Shown: positions 7,786 to 15,876, counted from the stretch's first letter. The stretch is DNA of 64,000 bases from Leifsonia sp. Leaf264 (GCF_001422325.1 NZ_LMMR01000005.1:372001-436000), one strand, 5' to 3'. Notes: generated by a model not told the origin, from the letters alone. Numbers and translations are program-made.

Positions 7786-7795
7786 GCCACATGCC
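7786..7795 (+). promoter_or_regulatory. Type 1 SAS for the gene run at 7.8-9.2 kb
   Basis: GCCACATGCC. A GTG stands 16 bases on and opens a 12-codon ORF; the main gene starts at 7850. Confidence 0.55.
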
Positions 7796-7801
7796 ACAGC
7801 T

Positions 7802-7840
7802 GTGACTAAGAGCCCGACCCCTGATCACCCGATCCTGTAG
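7802..7840 (+). CDS. Leader micro-ORF, 12 residues
   Basis: GTG at the SAS-to-start spacing encodes MTKSPTPDHPIL. Its TAG lies within the TAGGAG ribosome site of the next gene, so terminating ribosomes could help or block the main start. Confidence 0.3.
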   Translation: MTKSPTPDHPIL

Positions 7841-7849
7841 GAGCACCCC

Positions 7850-8230
7850 GTGGGAACCACCCGCACCTTCCAGCACCACGACGACGTCGTCGCGCTGCAC
7901 GGCATCCTGACCCGCGCGTGGGCGAAAGCGGAACCCGACCACACGGTGACGCAGAACCCTGCCGCGTACTCCGAGACGTTCCTCGATTTGGCCCGCGCCG
8001 CTGTCGACTCCGGGTACCGCCACCCCGACTCGAAGCAGGAGTGGGTGGTCTACAACTGGGCGAACGGCACGCGCTACCTCGTTGACGGCGGGACGCAGGA
8101 GAACGCGGAGAAGGAAGCCGCCCTCTGTGACCACGACCACCAGGCTCAACCGGCGGAAACGGCGCGGCTCCTCAGCAATGCGTTCAACCACGGCCGCCAC
8201 AAAGGCGTCCGCGAGGCCGGTGACCGATGA
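7850..8230 (+). CDS. Hypothetical protein
   Basis: 126 residues with a GTG start seven bases after TAGGAG. The core EWVVYNWANGTRYLVDGGTQENAEKE resembles WAVFNWDSGELFNVSPATQLNAERE in the product at 8866, and both end AFNHGRHK/YAHGRDG, so the two are diverged paralogs. Function unknown. Confidence 0.7.
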   Translation: MGTTRTFQHHDDVVALHGILTRAWAKAEPDHTVTQNPAAYSETFLDLARAAVDSGYRHPDSKQEWVVYNWANGTRYLVDGGTQENAEKEAALCDHDHQAQPAETARLLSNAFNHGRHKGVREAGDR

Positions 8231-8460
8231 GCGCCAGCATCTTCAGCCCAAGGCCGTTCCTCTCCGGCCGCTGCCGGGACCGGGAGCCGGTCAGCTTCGG
8301 CTGCGGCACCGCCAGGCTGAACGCCCGCATCCAATTCTACGAATGCGACCTCGACGTCGACCACGACGGCGACCACTACGACAAGCGCGAGAAGCGCAGC
8401 TGGGAACGCTGGCCGGAAACCGCTGCCACCCCGACACTGGAGGACACGAACCATGCCTAG
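8227..8460 (+). CDS. Small Cys/His-rich protein
   Basis: 77 residues. CGTARLNARIQFYECDLDVDHDGDHYD has the Cys/His spacing of a small zinc fold; the H-x-G-x-H pattern resembles short zinc motifs of phage proteins. It overlaps both neighbours. Confidence 0.65.
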   Translation: MSASIFSPRPFLSGRCRDREPVSFGCGTARLNARIQFYECDLDVDHDGDHYDKREKRSWERWPETAATPTLEDTNHA

Positions 8461-8869
8461 CCCGCTCCCTGCGTACCGCACCGACCGCACCCACTTGTAC
8501 CGGATTCGCGGGAACTGGACCACCGACGCCGGCATCCACCTGTCGGAGGATGCGCTTCTGTTCGACCACCTCCCCGTCGACCAGCTCGGACCCGACGACA
8601 ACGTCGTGGTGAAGATCGACGTCACGAACAGCGGACGCCCCCGATTCGACTGGAATGCGCCGGACAAGTCCTGGCTCGGCCGGACTCGCGACGCCGTCGC
8701 AACGAAGATCGCGATGTTCGCGTACCGGTTCATCGCCACACAGTTCTACCGGGAGAACGTCACCGCCGCGTTGACGTTCGGGCTGAAGGATGCCCGTGCC
8801 GACTACGAGAAGTCGATCCCGAAGGTGTCCGTCGACGACCTGTTCAATACGAAGCAGCCGCAGCCGTGA
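8453..8869 (+). CDS. Hypothetical protein
   Basis: 138 residues, soluble. The N-terminal 65 residues are beta-rich (TDAGIHLSEDALLFDHL), then come helices ending in a short disordered tail. It overlaps the gene before by eight bases and the gene after by four. No family recognised. Confidence 0.65.
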   Translation: MPSPLPAYRTDRTHLYRIRGNWTTDAGIHLSEDALLFDHLPVDQLGPDDNVVVKIDVTNSGRPRFDWNAPDKSWLGRTRDAVATKIAMFAYRFIATQFYRENVTAALTFGLKDARADYEKSIPKVSVDDLFNTKQPQP

Positions 8870-9177
8870 CCCTCTGGGCCACCGCGCTGATCATCGCGGC
8901 GTTCGTCCTCGGCGGAGCGTCCGTCGGCGTCGTAGTGGTGAACCACTTCCGCGGCGACGCGAAAGCCATCTCGGACGCTCAGGTGTGGGCGGTGTTCAAC
9001 TGGGACTCCGGGGAGCTGTTCAACGTATCTCCGGCAACACAGCTGAACGCAGAGCGGGAGGCTCAGCTCGCCGGGCCCGGGCATGAGGCGTTCGAGATCG
9101 TGACCGCCGCGTACCTGCGGCGCGCGTACGCGCACGGCCGCGATGGTGCGCCCGACCGCCACATGCCTCACGGCTGA
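8866..9177 (+). CDS. Membrane-anchored hypothetical protein
   Basis: 103 residues. An N-terminal membrane helix (about 2-27, LWATALIIAAFVLGGASVGVVVV) is followed by a domain related to the product at 7850 (WAVFNWDSGEL, then a YAHGRDG end). GTG 8866 overlaps the preceding stop. The SAS of the next gene lies inside its last codons. Confidence 0.7.
   Translation: MTLWATALIIAAFVLGGASVGVVVVNHFRGDAKAISDAQVWAVFNWDSGELFNVSPATQLNAEREAQLAGPGHEAFEIVTAAYLRRAYAHGRDGAPDRHMPHG
9158..9167 (+). promoter_or_regulatory. Type 1 SAS inside the upstream gene
   Basis: GCCACATGCC, 19 bases before ATG 9177. It is embedded in the coding end of the gene at 8866 and encodes its residues HM. Confidence 0.55.
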
Positions 9178-9380
9178 TGACATCCAAGAACCCTGTACTC
9201 GACGCGTTCCTCAACAACTGGGACGGCTCCGCCTCGGAGGTGTCTGAGGCGATCCACAATCTGGTCACCGACCCGGAGTCCGCTGACGGTCTCGGCTGGA
9301 GCAGAGACGAAGTCCGGAACGCGATCGCGAACCTCCGCCGCCTCGAAGCCACGGCAAGCGTCGATGCTGTCCTGGTCTGA
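9177..9380 (+). CDS. Hypothetical small protein
   Basis: 67 residues, helical (FLNNWDGSASEVSEAIHNL, SRDEVRNAIANLRRLEA), possibly a small helical bundle with an HTH-like feel. ATG shares a base with the previous TGA and stands 19 bases after an SAS. Confidence 0.65.
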   Translation: MTSKNPVLDAFLNNWDGSASEVSEAIHNLVTDPESADGLGWSRDEVRNAIANLRRLEATASVDAVLV

Positions 9381-9786
9381 ACGACGGCTGATCCGTCGTG
9401 CCCGGAAGGCAGCGGAAGCTTCCCGATGGCTCCACGAAGCGAACCTGCAGGCCATCCGCGCTGTCCATGAGGCAGAACGCAACGGCTCCTGCCCGTTGGC
9501 GTGCTGCTCTTCCTATGCGTACGCGGCGATGCTCGCCTGGGAGCAGGAGAAGCTCGGCGGGTACTACCTGTCCGGCACAGAGCAGGACGCGTTCGAAGCC
9601 GGATGGGACGCCCGCGGCCCCGGATGGCGGACCGGGACCCTCACCGTCGACTTCCAAGTCCTAGCCGGCCCCGCCTCCTACCAGGAGGCCGACGAGAAGA
9701 TCAGGGCTCTGCTCGAGGAGGCCGGGTACACGATCGGGTCGTTCGGCATCTCCGGCCAGCTGCCGAAAACCGATCCGTCGGACTGA
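9364..9786 (+). CDS. Hypothetical protein
   Basis: 140 residues; helical N-terminus (to about 60, with CPLACCSSYAYAAMLAWEQ), then a beta-rich C-terminal half. It overlaps the gene before by 17 bases. No clear ribosome site, so the start is less sure than the frame. Confidence 0.6.
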   Translation: MLSWSERRLIRRARKAAEASRWLHEANLQAIRAVHEAERNGSCPLACCSSYAYAAMLAWEQEKLGGYYLSGTEQDAFEAGWDARGPGWRTGTLTVDFQVLAGPASYQEADEKIRALLEEAGYTIGSFGISGQLPKTDPSD

Positions 9787-9802
9787 CCGAAAACCAGCCG
9801 AT

Positions 9803-9820
9803 CCGCACATGTTCGTGGTG
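9803..9820 (+). promoter_or_regulatory. Type 2 SAS for the gene at 9841
   Basis: CCGCACATGTTCGTGGTG followed by a GAAGAGGAAGGAC leader that holds the ribosome site. Confidence 0.6.
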
Positions 9821-9840
9821 AAGAGGAAGGACCACAGACA

Positions 9841-10095
9841 GTGGCTAAGAACGCAGACCGGATCGTCAAGCACGCCGGGTACAACTACGCATCCATGACG
9901 GTGAACGCGTATCGCGCGCAGGGTTCCCAGACCGGTGAGATCAGAGCATTCGGTCGCACCAACGCTGCGGAGCGTCAGGATCTCGCCGACAAGATGGCGT
10001 CCGTCGTGGAGACGGCGACGATCACCGAAATCGAGAAGAGCGTCTGGCGGGTCGACTTCGAGGTTACCCACAAGATCGTCCCGATCGCCGCCTAG
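9841..10095 (+). CDS. Hypothetical protein
   Basis: 84 residues with a GTG start ten bases after AAGGAC. Alpha/beta pattern ending in strands (SVWRVDFEVTHKIVPIAA). First gene of a run to 10754. Function unknown. Confidence 0.65.
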   Translation: MAKNADRIVKHAGYNYASMTVNAYRAQGSQTGEIRAFGRTNAAERQDLADKMASVVETATITEIEKSVWRVDFEVTHKIVPIAA

Positions 10096-10107
10096 GAGAA
10101 CAACCGC

Positions 10108-10344
10108 ATGCCAGAGCTCACTACCCCAGCCCAGACCATTGAACCCTCCCTCGGAATGGTCGTCACCTTCGACGATCCGTGGTCCAACCCGGAGAACCCC
10201 TCGCGCGTCGTCGTCACCTGCCTCGCCCGCACCAGCGAAGACCGAGTCGACGACGACCTGTTCTGCTGGAAGGACATCCTCCGCACCGAATGGTCGCTGG
10301 CTCAGATCAACGCCGGCCGCCCAGAGATCGAACGGGCCGCGTGA
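10108..10344 (+). CDS. VVTFDD-domain protein, single domain
   Basis: 78 residues. After a short Pro/Thr lead it consists of one domain beginning MVVTFDDPWSNPENPSRVVV and ending SLAQINAGRPEIERA. The same domain forms the C-termini of the products at 10819 and 11683. AGGAG precedes the ATG. The domain is unknown to me; its beta-rich pattern suggests a small barrel. Confidence 0.7.
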   Translation: MPELTTPAQTIEPSLGMVVTFDDPWSNPENPSRVVVTCLARTSEDRVDDDLFCWKDILRTEWSLAQINAGRPEIERAA

Positions 10345-10754
10345 CACCCCTGCGCCAGACGCCCCCACCGGAAACTGTTGCCGTCCTGAACTCGGACGAC
10401 CTGTTCACACCTTTCGGGTTCCACCGCGGGAACATCATCACCGACACGTTCGCAGCTGAGTTCACCGGCGACGACCTCGACATCATCGAAGGCCAGACCC
10501 ACGCCGTCCTCTACCGGGCCGTCTGCAACCTGCTGCTCCCCGAGGTCCGCAAAGCCGGCCACGACATCGACGTCATCTGGGCCGACACCGACAACAATCC
10601 CGTCCGTGCCACCACAGTCGACGGTGTTTACCTCAGCCGCCAGGACGCGAAGCCAGATGCGCTGCCATCAGTGTCGGTTGAAGTGAACCGCGACGCGCTC
10701 CTCGGAGTGCTCCACTACATTCGGATCGCAACCCGCGTCCCCACCTTCGCCTAG
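10341..10754 (+). CDS. Hypothetical protein
   Basis: 137 residues, GTG overlapping the previous stop (GTGA). Alpha/beta; HAVLYRAVCNLLLPEVRKAGHDIDVIWADTDNN resembles the product at 28316 (DLVKTHLIPAVAAAGHAFIVYVIPTNHNPI), pointing to a shared fold with a helix, strand and Asn-rich turn. Function unknown. Confidence 0.65.
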   Translation: MTPLRQTPPPETVAVLNSDDLFTPFGFHRGNIITDTFAAEFTGDDLDIIEGQTHAVLYRAVCNLLLPEVRKAGHDIDVIWADTDNNPVRATTVDGVYLSRQDAKPDALPSVSVEVNRDALLGVLHYIRIATRVPTFA

Positions 10755-10781
10755 CCCACGCGGGAACAAACCCGCCAGGGT

Positions 10782-10799
10782 CCGCACATGACGGTTGTG
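10782..10799 (+). promoter_or_regulatory. Type 2 SAS for the gene at 10819
   Basis: CCGCACATGACGGTTGTG with AAGAAAGAAGGA directly after. A small GCGGG/CCCGC hairpin (10760-10775) lies just upstream and may end the previous transcript. Confidence 0.6.
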
Positions 10800-10818
10800 A
10801 AGAAAGAAGGATCTCCCT

Positions 10819-11559
10819 ATGAGCACTGACACCAACGGCACCCGCGTGCGATACGACGTCCACCTGTTCGTGACCGGCAACGACGGCACCCCGGTCGTCG
10901 CCATCCAGGTAGACGACGTCACCGAGAAGCCTCTTGCCGAGGGGATGACCACCGCCCTGATCGGGATCAGTGTCGCTGAACTTCGCCACCACCCCGTCGC
11001 CCGGGCCATCGCCCGCCCCGACAGCTACCCTGCTGACGCCGTCGTCGTGTCCGCCACCGTCGTCGAATCGACCATCCTCGTGGAGCACACCTCCGCACCG
11101 AAGCTCAACGCCGCGCAGATCGCCGAGGACCTCTCCTACGCGAACCAGGCCGGCACCTGGTTCCAGTACAACTACCCGGAGGACCCGGAAGCCGACTTCA
11201 TCGACATCGGCGAGTACAACGACGAAGGCCAGATCTTCCGAACCCACCGCGCCACCATCCGAATCGAAACCATCGACCCGGCAGCGGAGAGCACCCCCGT
11301 CCAGATCACCGAGCCGGCCGTCGGCATGGTCGTCACGTTCGACGACCCGTACGACGGAACAGACGGCCGGTTCACCGCCTCGTTCATCCCCGGTGCTGTC
11401 TCCCAGGACGGTGAGTTCATCGACTGCGTCTTCGTGGACGTGTACGGCGGCTCGTGGAAGCTCGACGTCATCAACGCCAACCACCCCGAGATCATCGTCC
11501 CCGGGATCGTCGGCGCGAAGCCGACCACCGGAAGCCGCGTCGGGCCTGTCGATGAGTGA
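10819..11559 (+). CDS. Two-part protein with C-terminal VVTFDD domain
   Basis: 246 residues. The N-terminal 155 are alpha/beta without recognised motif. From about residue 160 (ITEPAVGMVVTFDDPYDG) the VVTFDD domain follows with its hallmarks: PGAVSQDGEFIDC, VDVYGGSWKLDVIN and HPEIIVPG. AGAAGGA lies before the ATG. One of three genes in a row with this domain. Confidence 0.7.
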   Translation: MSTDTNGTRVRYDVHLFVTGNDGTPVVAIQVDDVTEKPLAEGMTTALIGISVAELRHHPVARAIARPDSYPADAVVVSATVVESTILVEHTSAPKLNAAQIAEDLSYANQAGTWFQYNYPEDPEADFIDIGEYNDEGQIFRTHRATIRIETIDPAAESTPVQITEPAVGMVVTFDDPYDGTDGRFTASFIPGAVSQDGEFIDCVFVDVYGGSWKLDVINANHPEIIVPGIVGAKPTTGSRVGPVDE

Positions 11560-11583
11560 ATAGCGGCTCTCTCCTATCAGTAG

Positions 11584-11596
11584 GGCCCTTAGGGCC
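11584..11596 (+). other. Small hairpin in the 11.56-11.68 kb gap
   Basis: GGCCC-TTA-GGGCC, a perfect 5-bp stem downstream of the gene ending at 11559. No U-rich tract follows, so a terminator role is weak. The rest of this gap holds an SAS and a micro-ORF. Confidence 0.3.
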
Positions 11597-11617
11597 ACTG
11601 GGTAAAGCTTCGTCGGT

Positions 11618-11635
11618 CCGCACATGACAGTGGTG
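11618..11635 (+). promoter_or_regulatory. Type 2 SAS for the gene at 11683
   Basis: CCGCACATGACAGTGGTG followed by AAGAAGAC; the leader carries a ten-codon ORF before the main start. Confidence 0.55.
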
Positions 11636-11653
11636 AAGAAGACAGTGCCGCTC

Positions 11654-11686
11654 ATGGCCGAACTGAGAAGGAAGCCCAACCCTTGA
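11654..11686 (+). CDS. Leader micro-ORF, 10 residues
   Basis: ATG encodes MAELRRKPNP; its TGA overlaps the proposed TTG start of the next gene (TTGA). It may couple translation to that weak start codon. Confidence 0.3.
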   Translation: MAELRRKPNP

Positions 11687-12309
11687 TCATCACCCAGACC
11701 CCCGCCGTTGACGAGGCAAACCAGCCGATCACCGACCCGGAGCCCGGCTCCACGTTCGAACTGGAAGCCGTGATCGTCGACAAGACCGGGAAGGGCTTGA
11801 CCGTCGGCGTGTTCGGGAAGTTCACCGACCTGCACGAAGCCCGCAGCAACGCGGAGGACATCGCCGGCCTTCCGCTCGACCAGGTCGCAGCATCCGCCGA
11901 GTACCGCTCGTTCGGCTTCGACGCCGCCGAGTACGGCTACGACTTCGACGCGGACACCCAGGTCGTCGGCGTCACCGTCGTCTGGAACGACGGCGAAGAC
12001 AACACCTACGCCCACGAGGAGTTCAACGTCAGCACGGCCCGTGCGGAGCCGAACATCGGCCAGGTCGTCACGTTCGACGACCAGTGGGACGAAACCATCC
12101 GCATGGTCGCCACCTACGTGCCCGGTTCTGTCGACGAGGACGGCGAGTTCATCTCGTGTGACTGGGTGGACTCCTACGGCGGCACCTGGGACCTCGACCA
12201 CATCAACAACAGCCGACCCGAAATCGTCGTCCCCGGTGTTGCCGACGCCCGCGCCAAGACAATCGCCCGTGGCGCCGGCCGGCTGCAGCCGGGAAGGGTG
12301 AGCGCATGA
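11683..12309 (+). CDS. Two-part protein with C-terminal VVTFDD domain
   Basis: 208 residues. The TTG start follows AGAAGGAAG and overlaps the micro-ORF stop. The N-terminal 120 residues differ from the neighbour at 10819. The VVTFDD domain starts near 123 (PNIGQVVTFDDQWDE) and keeps PGSVDEDGEFISC, VDSYGGTWDLDHIN and RPEIVVPG. It overlaps the nucleotidase gene by four bases, so it is co-expressed with it. Confidence 0.65.
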   Translation: MIITQTPAVDEANQPITDPEPGSTFELEAVIVDKTGKGLTVGVFGKFTDLHEARSNAEDIAGLPLDQVAASAEYRSFGFDAAEYGYDFDADTQVVGVTVVWNDGEDNTYAHEEFNVSTARAEPNIGQVVTFDDQWDETIRMVATYVPGSVDEDGEFISCDWVDSYGGTWDLDHINNSRPEIVVPGVADARAKTIARGAGRLQPGRVSA

Positions 12310-12767
12310 CCGCCAGGCTGATCGTCTACATCGACCTCGACAACACGATCGTCGACTTCCCCAGCTCGTTCGAGCGGCTGGAGCAGCGCGTCCACGACGA
12401 GTACGACGGCCGCATGGATGAAGTCCCCGGCATCTTCGCGCTCATGGACCCGCTGCCCGGCGCTATCGAAGCGTTCCACGCCCTCGCCGAGGTGTACGAC
12501 GTGTACATCCTGTCGACCGCTCCGTGGTTGAACCCGAGTGCCTGGAGCGACAAGCTCGAATGGGTGCAGCGCCACTTCGGCACCGACGAGGGAACACCCG
12601 CGTGGAAGCGTCTGATCCTGTCGCACCACAAGAACCTCAACCGCGGCGATTACCTCATCGACGATCGCCCCAACAACGGGGCCGCGCAGTTCGAAGGCGA
12701 ATGGCTGCACTTCGGGCCCGGCAACGCCTACGAGACATGGGCTGACGTCCTGGAGCGTCTGCTGTGA
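12306..12767 (+). CDS. 5'(3')-deoxyribonucleotidase, HAD family
   Basis: 153 residues. The HAD nucleophile motif DLDNT (Asp10, Asp12), the YILST motif II, a conserved Lys region and the LIDDRPNN acidic motif III match the NT5C-type deoxyribonucleotidases, which remove phosphate from dNMPs. In a phage it would tune nucleotide pools, perhaps with the thymidine kinase at 2571. It overlaps the flanking genes by four bases each. Substrate preference cannot be read from sequence. Confidence 0.85.
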   Translation: MTARLIVYIDLDNTIVDFPSSFERLEQRVHDEYDGRMDEVPGIFALMDPLPGAIEAFHALAEVYDVYILSTAPWLNPSAWSDKLEWVQRHFGTDEGTPAWKRLILSHHKNLNRGDYLIDDRPNNGAAQFEGEWLHFGPGNAYETWADVLERLL

Positions 12768-13129
12768 GCGCCGGCACCCACCCGAACGTCGACGCGATCG
12801 TTGTCGCGATCATCGCTGATGCCGTATCGAAGTGGACCGACCCGACCACCGACCATGAGCGCCGCAGTCAGGAGATCACGAAGGTGCTCCTCGCCAACCT
12901 TCTCGTCCCGGAAGTGCGGTTCTACCTGACGTTCGCCGCCGAACACCCCGGCAGCCTCCCCAGGGATGCGTCTTTCGCGTGGGCTGAGCTTGGCCGGCTG
13001 TCGGCCAATGAACCGACTGTGAAGAACCAGGATGCCGCTGACGATCTGGTCGGAAAGGTTGCCCATCTCTCCCTGCCAAACGCTGTGTTCACGTACCGGC
13101 ACGCCGACCTTGAAGGGGTGACCGCATGA
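12764..13129 (+). CDS. Hypothetical helical protein
   Basis: 121 residues, GTG overlapping the nucleotidase stop. Helices with no motif recognised (VDAIVVAIIADAVSKW, LLVPEVRFYLTFAAEH). Soluble. Four-base overlap with the next gene. Confidence 0.65.
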   Translation: MSAGTHPNVDAIVVAIIADAVSKWTDPTTDHERRSQEITKVLLANLLVPEVRFYLTFAAEHPGSLPRDASFAWAELGRLSANEPTVKNQDAADDLVGKVAHLSLPNAVFTYRHADLEGVTA

Positions 13130-13551
13130 CCGACCTCCTCCCTATGGACGAACTCACCGAGCGGATCGCTTCCGCTCTGGCCCAGCACTTCCCGACTCGC
13201 GGCATGTCCGTGTCGATGGGTGTCACCTGCGAATGCGGGTACTGGACCGGCGCCGAACCGGAAGCAGGGAAACGCCCGCTCCCGTGGGGTCGTGACCAGC
13301 TCGGTCTGCACCGAGCCCGCATCATCCGCGAGCTCCTCGGCCTGCCGACAGAGTACGAATACGGAGTCGCCTCACTGGATCTGGACGGCGGCATCTACAT
13401 CGTCGACCACGCGACCACCACCGCCGACGTACCCGTCCTGCTCCGCTGGGCGCTTGAAGACATCGCCGATCAGGACCACCTGAGCGACGCCGTCGTCGTG
13501 CGCCGCATCGCTCAAGGCGAATGGGAACGGCACGGGGCGACCGCCGTCTGA
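13126..13551 (+). CDS. Hypothetical protein
   Basis: 141 residues. A single CECGYW motif near residue 36 could be half of a zinc site; otherwise alpha/beta. It ends the run that started at 11683. Function unknown. Confidence 0.65.
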   Translation: MTDLLPMDELTERIASALAQHFPTRGMSVSMGVTCECGYWTGAEPEAGKRPLPWGRDQLGLHRARIIRELLGLPTEYEYGVASLDLDGGIYIVDHATTTADVPVLLRWALEDIADQDHLSDAVVVRRIAQGEWERHGATAV

Positions 13552-13567
13552 TCAAAACACGGATCCT

Positions 13568-13584
13568 CCGCGCATGTGGGTGGT
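13568..13584 (+). promoter_or_regulatory. Type 2 SAS for the gene run at 13.6-15.9 kb
   Basis: CCGCGCATGTGGGTGGT. Here the internal ATG is open and in frame with the gene at 13616, but it lacks a ribosome site. Confidence 0.55.
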
Positions 13585-13615
13585 GACAAAGACACCCCGA
13601 CGATCCGGAGCTCCG

Positions 13616-14275
13616 ATGACCGATCACTTCCTGCAGCAGCTCGCCGAGAAGATCTGCACCACCCGAACCGGGCATGTGCTGCTCAGCTACGAACCGTTCG
13701 CCGGCGACTACGCCATGGCACGAGCACTCATGCCGATGATCGAGCAGGCCAAGCAGGACGCCGCCGACGCAGCCCGCGCCAGCTTGTTCGAGTACGGATC
13801 CGGCATGCTCTCCCCGGAAGGCACCATCTGGGATGAGGCGCCCGCCTGGGACGTCACCGACGCTCAGAACCAAGCCGCCCGCGCCAACCTGGAGAACGCC
13901 GACGACCCGGACGCCAACCTGTGCGTCCCCATCCGCCGCATACGCGCGAGCAACTGGTCGCAGATCCCGGGGATCCCCGCCGACACCGACACCACATTCC
14001 CGGTCGTCGGAGAGGGCCTTCGCGCCCACTGGGACGCCCTCATCCCCGCCGGCGCCGCCTACGAACTGGTCCGCCGCGACAGTCTGAAGCCCGGCGACCA
14101 TGCCGTCTCCAGCCACTACGGCGCAAGCATCGTCCGTTCGGTCTTCTTTGCCGGCGACAACAACCAGACCACTGTCATCCAATGGGAGAACAACTCCACC
14201 TTCCACCCGTTCTCGGAGCGGTACGACAGCGCCTCCGTCATCCCCCTTCTCACCCGAGCGGCGGTGTCAGCGTGA
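13616..14275 (+). CDS. Hypothetical protein
   Basis: 219 residues; ATG 13616 is preceded by CCGGAG, while the in-frame ATG at 13574 belongs to the SAS. The N-terminal 80 residues are helical; the C-terminal part is beta-rich (SSHYGASIVRSVFFAG, TTVIQWENNSTFHPF). No known family. Confidence 0.65.
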   Translation: MTDHFLQQLAEKICTTRTGHVLLSYEPFAGDYAMARALMPMIEQAKQDAADAARASLFEYGSGMLSPEGTIWDEAPAWDVTDAQNQAARANLENADDPDANLCVPIRRIRASNWSQIPGIPADTDTTFPVVGEGLRAHWDALIPAGAAYELVRRDSLKPGDHAVSSHYGASIVRSVFFAGDNNQTTVIQWENNSTFHPFSERYDSASVIPLLTRAAVSA

Positions 14276-14511
14276 GCCGCCCCGGCCGTCTGCTGAAGGA
14301 CACGCTGGTGTACACGGTGAAGAGCCGCGGCATCCCGGACAAGCATCAGTACGCCACCGCCGGCACCACCATCACGGTCCTCCGCGAGAACCCGAACGAC
14401 CTCGACCACATGTACGGCGGCCGGCACCTGTGGTGGTCCGAGGTTGACGGCCTGTCCGTCGGCGTCGAAGAGGGCGTCGACTTCGAGTTCACAGACCGGA
14501 CCGCCGCATGA
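14272..14511 (+). CDS. Hypothetical beta-rich protein
   Basis: 79 residues, GTG overlapping the previous stop. LVYTVKSRGIPDKHQYATAGTTITVL suggests a small barrel with a toxin-free, SH3-like look. Overlaps the next gene by four bases. Confidence 0.65.
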   Translation: MSRPGRLLKDTLVYTVKSRGIPDKHQYATAGTTITVLRENPNDLDHMYGGRHLWWSEVDGLSVGVEEGVDFEFTDRTAA

Positions 14512-14723
14512 CCACGCTCGCCATCGTCCTCATGAGCGTCTTCGCGATCCTCATCCCGATCTTCATCGCCTACACCGCCCACGGCTACCTGAACGACGCG
14601 GAACGTCTCCGCGGGAAAGCGCCGACCTGCGACAACTGCGGCCGCCGCATCCTCTGGCAGGACGGAACCGCCGGCGAGCCCTCCGACCGGCTCCGCGACC
14701 ACACCAAGGCCTGCCTGGCGTAA
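14508..14723 (+). CDS. Membrane protein with zinc finger
   Basis: 71 residues: a membrane helix at 3-25 (LAIVLMSVFAILIPIFIAYTA), then a C-terminal CDNC...H..AC zinc finger-like motif. A tail-anchored-in-reverse layout, with the zinc module probably in the cytoplasm. Function unknown. Confidence 0.7.
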   Translation: MTTLAIVLMSVFAILIPIFIAYTAHGYLNDAERLRGKAPTCDNCGRRILWQDGTAGEPSDRLRDHTKACLA

Positions 14724-14759
14724 CGCCGGCACCCGCCCGCAACCTGAAACGAGGACACC

Positions 14760-15029
14760 ATGACCATCACAGACCCGCTCGCCCCGATCACCGACCTGGA
14801 CGAGCTCATCAAGGCAGCCGACCACGACCTCGGCCTCACCTCCGCCCGCCTCACACCGGAGGTTCTCCGCACGAAGACGCTGCTGTTCAGCGCCGTCGCG
14901 CTGCTGAAGGAAGCCCGCACCGCAACTGTCGCAGACGTCGAACCGGACAAGGATTGGGACTGGGCCGATGCGGCCGGCGACGACCTCCGCAACTTCAACG
15001 ACCCTGACGACGCCGAGGACGACCGATGA
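14760..15029 (+). CDS. Small acidic protein
   Basis: 89 residues, helical first 55, then an Asp-rich tail (DKDWDWADAAGDDLRNFNDPDDAEDD). GAAACGAGGAC precedes the ATG. Strong acidity suggests DNA mimicry or protein binding, but this is a guess. Confidence 0.65.
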   Translation: MTITDPLAPITDLDELIKAADHDLGLTSARLTPEVLRTKTLLFSAVALLKEARTATVADVEPDKDWDWADAAGDDLRNFNDPDDAEDDR

Positions 15030-15553
15030 CGAAGCTCCTCCCCTACTTCTCCTACGAGACCATCTCCGAGCTCGACTACGACGGCGGCATAGGCTCCACC
15101 ACCGGGATCCTCATCGACGGCCACCTCGACCTGTTCGAGGTTGAATGCTTCCTCGCCCGCGACGCCGAGGAGGAGTTCTACGACGCCCCCAGCCGCGGGT
15201 TCGACGTCGAGCATGTCTACTGGCGGACCGAACCGTACGCCGGCGAAGATGGAGACAACGAGTACGACTCCTACGTCTACGTGTGGGACAAGGACGATTC
15301 CAAGGGCGGGAAACCCGCCACGAAGCTGGAGATCGAAACCACCTGGGATCGGCGCTGCGTCAACCATGAGTTCGAGGTCGCGAAGTCCGGTGTGCCCATC
15401 GCCACCATCGTCGAAAGCCAGCATCACCTCGCCGACGACCACGGGTACATCTACCTCTGCGAAGACTGCGCCACCAGCTATGACGCGCGCCTGAAAGCCG
15501 CCCGCATCGCCGCGATCGCTGAGCTCTCCGCAGCAATGGAAACGGTCGGATAG
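15026..15553 (+). CDS. Putative zinc-binding protein
   Basis: 175 residues, alpha/beta. CVNHEFEV near 112 and CEDCATSYDAR near 148 make a C-x-x-H / C-x-x-C zinc site, reminiscent of HNH-like folds but without a clear catalytic His. It overlaps the previous gene by four bases. Confidence 0.65.
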   Translation: MTKLLPYFSYETISELDYDGGIGSTTGILIDGHLDLFEVECFLARDAEEEFYDAPSRGFDVEHVYWRTEPYAGEDGDNEYDSYVYVWDKDDSKGGKPATKLEIETTWDRRCVNHEFEVAKSGVPIATIVESQHHLADDHGYIYLCEDCATSYDARLKAARIAAIAELSAAMETVG

Positions 15554-15556
15554 CGC

Positions 15557-15856
15557 GTGAGGACTTCAGCAGCGCGTCGCCTCCGCTACCTGGCTGTGGA
15601 GCGCATCCGTCGACAGAGGCTCGACGTCGATCTCCCCGGCTTCTACGACCGGAACCCGATCGGCGCCCAGCGGTGTGTCGACGGGGGATGGCAGTACGGG
15701 TCGTCCGTCTCTGGATACGGTTCGGCCATCGGGCATTGCAAACGTCATCGCCCGCACCTCACTCGTCTGGCGGCTGAACTGTGCGGGTCACGGTTCGAGT
15801 CAGGTGCGCCGTCGTGGGCGTTCTGGAGGGTGTCGCTGGCAGAGCTCCCCAGATAG
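15557..15856 (+). CDS. Hypothetical basic protein
   Basis: 99 residues, GTG start four bases after the previous stop. Arg-rich N-terminus (RTSAARRLRYLAVERIRRQRL), then Cys/His residues (QRC, GHCKRH, ELCG) that might bind zinc. Function unknown. Confidence 0.55.
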   Translation: MRTSAARRLRYLAVERIRRQRLDVDLPGFYDRNPIGAQRCVDGGWQYGSSVSGYGSAIGHCKRHRPHLTRLAAELCGSRFESGAPSWAFWRVSLAELPR

Positions 15857-15876
15857 CCTCGCGTTCCTTCCGAGGT

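Noticed and set aside
10633-12201. 522-codon open frame on the minus strand
   Set aside because: Antisense to three well-supported plus-strand genes with overlap coupling and SAS; composition is that of a shadow frame.
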